The translations under genes and the position numbers were made by a program. From assembly GCF_003254275.1 (NCBI RefSeq), contig NZ_QKZK01000007.1, positions 110,092 to 174,091 on the forward strand: a stretch of 64,000 bases of DNA, written 5' to 3'. Positions 60,583 through 64,000 of this stretch are shown in pieces; the stretch's first letter is position 1, and the number at the start of each line of letters is the position of its first letter. The notes beneath the pieces were generated by a model. It was given only the letters and a program-made list of their open reading frames with translations, searched no databases and was not told the DNA's origin. The DNA comes from Breznakibacter xylanolyticus. Its GTDB lineage: Bacteria > Bacteroidota > Bacteroidia > Bacteroidales > Marinilabiliaceae.

Positions 60583-61779
60583 TCACAAAAACGAGAGCTG
60601 CACCTGCTTTAAATAACGATCCTCGAGCAGCTTGGCCATGCGCCGCAAGAGGGTGCGACGCATCTCCAGTTCCACGGGCAAAGTGGGATCCTGATGAGCC
60701 ATGTTGATGCGGGTGCCCACCACCACGTGAATGTGATCACTCTCGAGCAGCATTTTCACCATCAGGTGAGCCGGCCCATTTCCCGAAATGTCACTATCGG
60801 TGTTGCTTTCGAGCATGCGCAGGGCTTTCCCCAGCGTGAGAATGCCCTCAGTCACCAGATCAATGCCCTCGACCACGGACACGGGAGGCAATTCAGGATC
60901 GGTCACCTCCATGCCGGCATCGAAACGCAAAGCCAGCTCTCGGGCAATGATTTCGGCCGTGGTTCCCCCGGCCACAATTTTTTTCCCCTTGAATTGCTGC
61001 ACCTGGAGGGCAAAATCCAAATCGTTTTTCTCGTCGAAGGGCGGACCCGACACCAGCAACAACTTGCGGGGTTCACGCAAATAGATAACGCCGCACGAAG
61101 TATCGTCTTTGGGCTGCCCGCCATCGTAGCGAATGGCCAGCGCCACCATTTTTCGACTCAGCCGTGCCGATGCCGCATAGGGGTCGCCCGTTACCAGTCG
61201 CAAAACCCCTTCCACGGCTCCCTGCCGCCCCCATCCAAAAGGAAGCGCACGACTGCCCATGCCGGCCTGCACAATGCCGTCGGACCAAAAAATGATGCGA
61301 TCGTCCTTGCATGCCTGAAATGCGCACACGTGCAACACTTTGCCACCCTGATGCCCTTCGATGGCCAGTTCGACCACCTCCCAGCCGGGATCGAACACCG
61401 TGGTGCCACGCAACACCAGACACCGCGGGTTGTCGTATTCCACAATAGAGGTCAGTCCATCATCATCGATGTCGATGATTGAAAAAGTGCTATAACTGAT
61501 GCGACGAGTGCTGCACACAGGCAGGGTTTTCATGATGATTTCGGCCGTTTGACGCACATCTTTTCGCCCAATGGTGAAGTTGAGTGCCATGGATGCCGTG
61601 AGCGTGGCCAGCACATTGGCCTTCACGCCGCTGCCCATGCCATCGCTCAGCACCATGATGGTGCGCCCCTCTTCGCGCACGCGACGCGAGAGAAATACAT
61701 CGCCGCAAATCATCTCGCCATGATGATGGCTTTGTGAGCAATGCACGTCGAGGAAAAAATCGTCAGGACACGGGTTCAT
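60583..61779 (-). CDS. SpoIIE/PP2C-type protein phosphatase
   Basis: Metal-dependent Ser/Thr phosphatase of the SpoIIE (PPM) group. The 398-residue protein has HGEMICGDVFLSRRVREEGR, IMVLSDGMGSGVKANVLATL (metal Asp), RIIFWSDGIVQAGMG and PKDDTSCGVIYLR within residues 1-235, then a C-terminal domain of about 160 residues (from VSGPPFDEKNDLDFALQVQQ) that I do not recognise. No membrane span is seen. The ATG at 61777-61779 overlaps the upstream gene by 17 bp and is preceded by GGAGGTGA, the strongest SD in the window; a GTG two codons earlier is the alternative. Confidence 0.9.
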   Translation of the reverse strand: MNPCPDDFFLDVHCSQSHHHGEMICGDVFLSRRVREEGRTIMVLSDGMGSGVKANVLATLTASMALNFTIGRKDVRQTAEIIMKTLPVCSTRRISYSTFSIIDIDDDGLTSIVEYDNPRCLVLRGTTVFDPGWEVVELAIEGHQGGKVLHVCAFQACKDDRIIFWSDGIVQAGMGSRALPFGWGRQGAVEGVLRLVTGDPYAASARLSRKMVALAIRYDGGQPKDDTSCGVIYLREPRKLLLVSGPPFDEKNDLDFALQVQQFKGKKIVAGGTTAEIIARELALRFDAGMEVTDPELPPVSVVEGIDLVTEGILTLGKALRMLESNTDSDISGNGPAHLMVKMLLESDHIHVVVGTRINMAHQDPTLPVELEMRRTLLRRMAKLLEDRYLKQVQLSFL

Positions 61780-63622
61780 GGTCACCTCCAGTCATTTGGG
61801 CATCGATAATGGAATTGAGAATTTTTTCGGTTTTAGATGCGCTCTCCCCCAGCAAGAACGCGATTTGCTGAACGGTTTCGAGATTCTCGCGAATGACGGC
61901 ACGGGCACGCTCCACCACCTCATCGCGACGAATGTCGGGCGCCGCCAAATCACGAATAATGCCCCCAATCACCTGATGTTTACGAATGGTAAACACCGCC
62001 ACATGTACCAGTCGGTCATCGAGCTGCATGTCGCGATTCACCACCTCGTCGCCCGATTGCAACACCGCCCCAAACAGTCGGTGAAAAGGCACCAGCCGCT
62101 CGAGCTGTGCCCCCCGCAAGCCGGGCACCATCTCGTGCAGTTCACGGGCATCATCGCCCAGCATCTCAACAAACACTTTGTTCGACTCAATAATTTTCAG
62201 GTCGGCATTAACAATCACCACCCCCACGCGCAGTTTATCGAGCATGGTAGTGACCGTGGCTGCCGCCTCTCGGGCTGCCTGCTCCTCCTGCCGGGCCTTT
62301 TCTTCGCTCTTGAGCAATGCTTCGCGCGCCAGGCTCAGTTTTTCGTTAGCCAGCCGAATTTGCGCCACCGAAGCATGCAACTGCTTATTGGTATAGGTAT
62401 AACACATCTCATAATTGGTAAGCCCCTGCAAATGAGCAATGGCAAACTCGCGGCAAGTGGGATAACCACATGCCCCGCACCCCAGACGATCTTCCTTTTT
62501 CTCTTTGCCCATTTCGGCCAACACCCGTTCAATGTCGTCGTCCGACGGCAGGGGCAACCGCATGTCCTGCGCTTTGAAATGACGCGTCAAATCGAGCGAC
62601 TGAAACGTTTGAATATCTTCCTCCCACTGCACCACATCCAAATTGGTCAACCGCTTGTTGACATACCGAATCACCTGCGACCGGCGATGAAAGCGCTTGC
62701 CCCTTGGCGAAGTGCCCGGCCCCATGTGGCACCCCCGGCAATAAAACAAATCGAGATGCTTGTTCAACTCAGCATCGGAGGCGAACTCCCGTAGACTCTG
62801 CAAAAAATTGGTGCGCCCCTCGGTGGTGAGCACGTTACCGGTGAGCAAATCCTGACTGACATTCACCGACTGCAACAGGCCATGACTGATAGGAAACAAG
62901 CCCCCCTTTCGCCCAAGTGGGGGATCAAATTCACTGTAGGTCACCGAATTTTCGGTGATGCCACGTTCCGTAAACCAACGACGCAATTCCGCAAACGTGA
63001 TCACGGCATCGATTTGACCGTCGGTATGGACAAAATGATGCACGTCGTTTTTGGCAGCCACACATGCCGTGAGATACACCATTTTGATATCGTCGCCATA
63101 TCGATGGTGCAACACCTTGCTCATGGCCACCCAGGGTGGGACGATGGGTGCCAGATTTTCAATCAAAAAAGGCAACTGCCGGGCAACATAATCGACCACC
63201 GGAGGGCATTTGGAAGAAATGTAATACCGCCCCTGAAAATCGTTGAACAACGCCTTGTATCTGAGCGCCACCAAATCGACCCCAAAAGCCGCTTCGGCCA
63301 CCAGATGAAACCCCAAGGCACGTATCATGGCCACAAACTTCCGGTAATCAGAAATATCATCAAACTCACCCGAAATGGCGGGATCGCAAATGGCTGCCAC
63401 ACGGTTTTTGCCTCCAAACAGCGCCTTGGCATCGTCAAGTTCACTTCTATAAACAATGGCCTCGGCCGCGCACATGGTCACACATTGCCCACAACCAATG
63501 CAGCGGGATGTCATCACCTGAGCATGCCCGTCAGCAATGCGAATGGCTTTGGCCGGACAGGTGCGAATGCAGGTGAGACTCAGATTGCACTTTGCGGGAT
63601 CGACTTGAACAAGTGAGGCCAT
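61763..63622 (-). CDS. sensory [FeFe]-hydrogenase-like protein with PAS domain (HydS-like)
   Basis: The 619-residue protein (ATG at 63620-63622) has a ferredoxin part (CNLSLTCIRTCP with Ser15 in place of the second Cys; CIGCGQCVTMC complete), an Fe_hyd_lg_C domain, a 4Fe-4S domain (C382, C385, C390, C407), a coiled coil (about 410-460) and a PAS domain (about 462-560: GVVIVNADLKIIESNKVFVE). Catalytic loops are altered: SSKCPP (C139), TACVAAK (C187) and CRGC (C295, C298, only two residues apart). Fusion of hydrogenase and PAS is the mark of group C, HydS-type sensory hydrogenases. It is the first gene of the operon. Confidence 0.87.
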   Translation of the reverse strand: MASLVQVDPAKCNLSLTCIRTCPAKAIRIADGHAQVMTSRCIGCGQCVTMCAAEAIVYRSELDDAKALFGGKNRVAAICDPAISGEFDDISDYRKFVAMIRALGFHLVAEAAFGVDLVALRYKALFNDFQGRYYISSKCPPVVDYVARQLPFLIENLAPIVPPWVAMSKVLHHRYGDDIKMVYLTACVAAKNDVHHFVHTDGQIDAVITFAELRRWFTERGITENSVTYSEFDPPLGRKGGLFPISHGLLQSVNVSQDLLTGNVLTTEGRTNFLQSLREFASDAELNKHLDLFYCRGCHMGPGTSPRGKRFHRRSQVIRYVNKRLTNLDVVQWEEDIQTFQSLDLTRHFKAQDMRLPLPSDDDIERVLAEMGKEKKEDRLGCGACGYPTCREFAIAHLQGLTNYEMCYTYTNKQLHASVAQIRLANEKLSLAREALLKSEEKARQEEQAAREAAATVTTMLDKLRVGVVIVNADLKIIESNKVFVEMLGDDARELHEMVPGLRGAQLERLVPFHRLFGAVLQSGDEVVNRDMQLDDRLVHVAVFTIRKHQVIGGIIRDLAAPDIRRDEVVERARAVIRENLETVQQIAFLLGESASKTEKILNSIIDAQMTGGDHEPVS

Positions 63623-63689
63623 GTTGTGGCTTTTAATGGTGTGTGAGTTGAAAGAAGTATCAAGATCACTACTGACCGACAAAAAATAA

Positions 63690-64000
63690 AATAAGGGTTA
63701 CCGCCCGAAGGTTTCACCCTATAGTTGTAGATTTATGTTGCGAAACAAAATACAACTATGGGCAAAGATATTGAAAAGAGTTTAGTCGGTCAGCCGATTT
63801 TCAAGCAGATGATGGATTTTTTACCACGTAATAAGTTCGACTTATTGGTTTCAAAACATAAATCGGATCGGTATTACAAGACTTACTCGTCGTGGGATCA
63901 ATTGGTAACCATGTTGTTCGGCATCTTTAGCCGTTGCGACTCCATGGGGGAAGTCTGCGATGCGATGAAAACGCTCCAAGGAAAGCTAAGCTATTTGGGA
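63690..64000 (+). mobile_element. IS4-family insertion sequence, left end (runs off window)
   Basis: A DUF4372-type transposase gene begins at 63758, and the 65 bp before it (GGGTTACCGCCCGAAGG and ATAGTTGTA with its inverted partner TACAACTAT at 63751-63759) look like an element end. The precise boundary is uncertain, somewhere near 63690. The right end is outside the window, so the terminal repeats cannot be compared. Confidence 0.7.
63758..64000 (+). CDS. IS4-family transposase, DUF4372 N-terminal part (partial)
   Basis: Eighty-one codons from the ATG at 63758-63760 to the window end without a stop: it begins MGKDIEKSLVGQPIFKQMMD, then FLPRNKFDLLVSKHKSDRYY, and continues SSWDQLVTMLFGIFSRCDSM, typical of the DUF4372 domain that precedes the DDE domain in IS4-family transposases. 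The catalytic domain lies beyond the window. The gene points away from the hydrogenase operon. Confidence 0.88.
   Translation, partial: MGKDIEKSLVGQPIFKQMMDFLPRNKFDLLVSKHKSDRYYKTYSSWDQLVTMLFGIFSRCDSMGEVCDAMKTLQGKLSYLG

Noticed and set aside
56298..63622. Operon as an energy-conserving hydrogenase
   Set aside because: No HydB/HydC, NuoE/NuoF or membrane hydrogenase subunits are present, and both hydrogenase-like proteins have altered catalytic loops.

Overview
The window is a chromosomal segment of a Bacteroidota bacterium, most likely an anaerobic or facultatively anaerobic member of the Bacteroidales/Marinilabiliales. The evidence is the set of Bacteroidota-specific genes (PorT, the TamL lipoprotein form of TamA, a one-protein hybrid two-component regulator, a TonB receptor with a carboxypeptidase-regulatory-like N-terminus), promoters of the TAnnTTTG type, scarce Shine-Dalgarno sites, a 2-oxoacid:ferredoxin oxidoreductase operon and [FeFe]-hydrogenase-like proteins. 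The genus cannot be fixed from the sequence.

Region 1-10.3 kb (minus strand) is the conserved translation/transcription block: rpsU, xerC, hpf, tRNA-Tyr, tRNA-Gly, tuf, tRNA-Trp, secE, nusG, rplK, rplA, rplJ, rplL and the 5' two-fifths or so of rpoB, with a clear attenuator between rplL and rpoB. Upstream of it lie a helix-hairpin-helix membrane protein and an SNF-family sodium symporter. Region 10.4-20.4 kb is housekeeping: class II fructose-bisphosphate aldolase, TamL, a SpoU-type RNA methyltransferase, a large FAD dehydrogenase, PorT, UbiE/MenG and PurL.

Region 20.4-42.3 kb is a mosaic of small regulatory and transport units separated by repeat-rich intergenic DNA: a LiaF-like protein, a flavodoxin-fold oxidoreductase and a LytS/LytTR pair; a PhoB/PhoR-like pair split by a palindromic repeat; a PiT phosphate transporter fused to a PhoU-like tail; a TonB receptor with a surface-type lipoprotein; a receiver-only response regulator with a 100-residue partner; a malate/L-lactate dehydrogenase; DapA beside an ACT-domain protein. 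Several different families of intergenic repeats sit here (20.8, 22.2, 24.2, 25.4, 26.1, 27.2, 31.4, 37.5, 40.7 and 46.0 kb).

Region 41.7-46.0 kb holds a stand-alone GHKL ATPase followed by flavodoxin, ferredoxin and the alpha, beta and gamma subunits of a 2-oxoacid:ferredoxin oxidoreductase. Region 46.1-56.3 kb is an arabinan-use locus: esterase, GH51 arabinofuranosidase, aldose epimerase, GH43 arabinanase and a divergently transcribed hybrid two-component system (HTCS) sensor-regulator.

Region 56.3-63.6 kb (minus strand) is the most interesting part: a compact operon in which two [FeFe]-hydrogenase-like proteins (one with a C-terminal PAS domain, neither with the normal catalytic loop sequences) are interleaved with a SpoIIE-type phosphatase, an RsbW-like ATPase, two small DRTGG proteins, a PHP phosphoesterase and a membrane protein. 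No electron-transfer hydrogenase subunits are next to it, which points to H2/redox sensing and not to H2 turnover. An IS4-type (DUF4372) insertion sequence begins about 65 bp upstream of this operon and runs off the window end.
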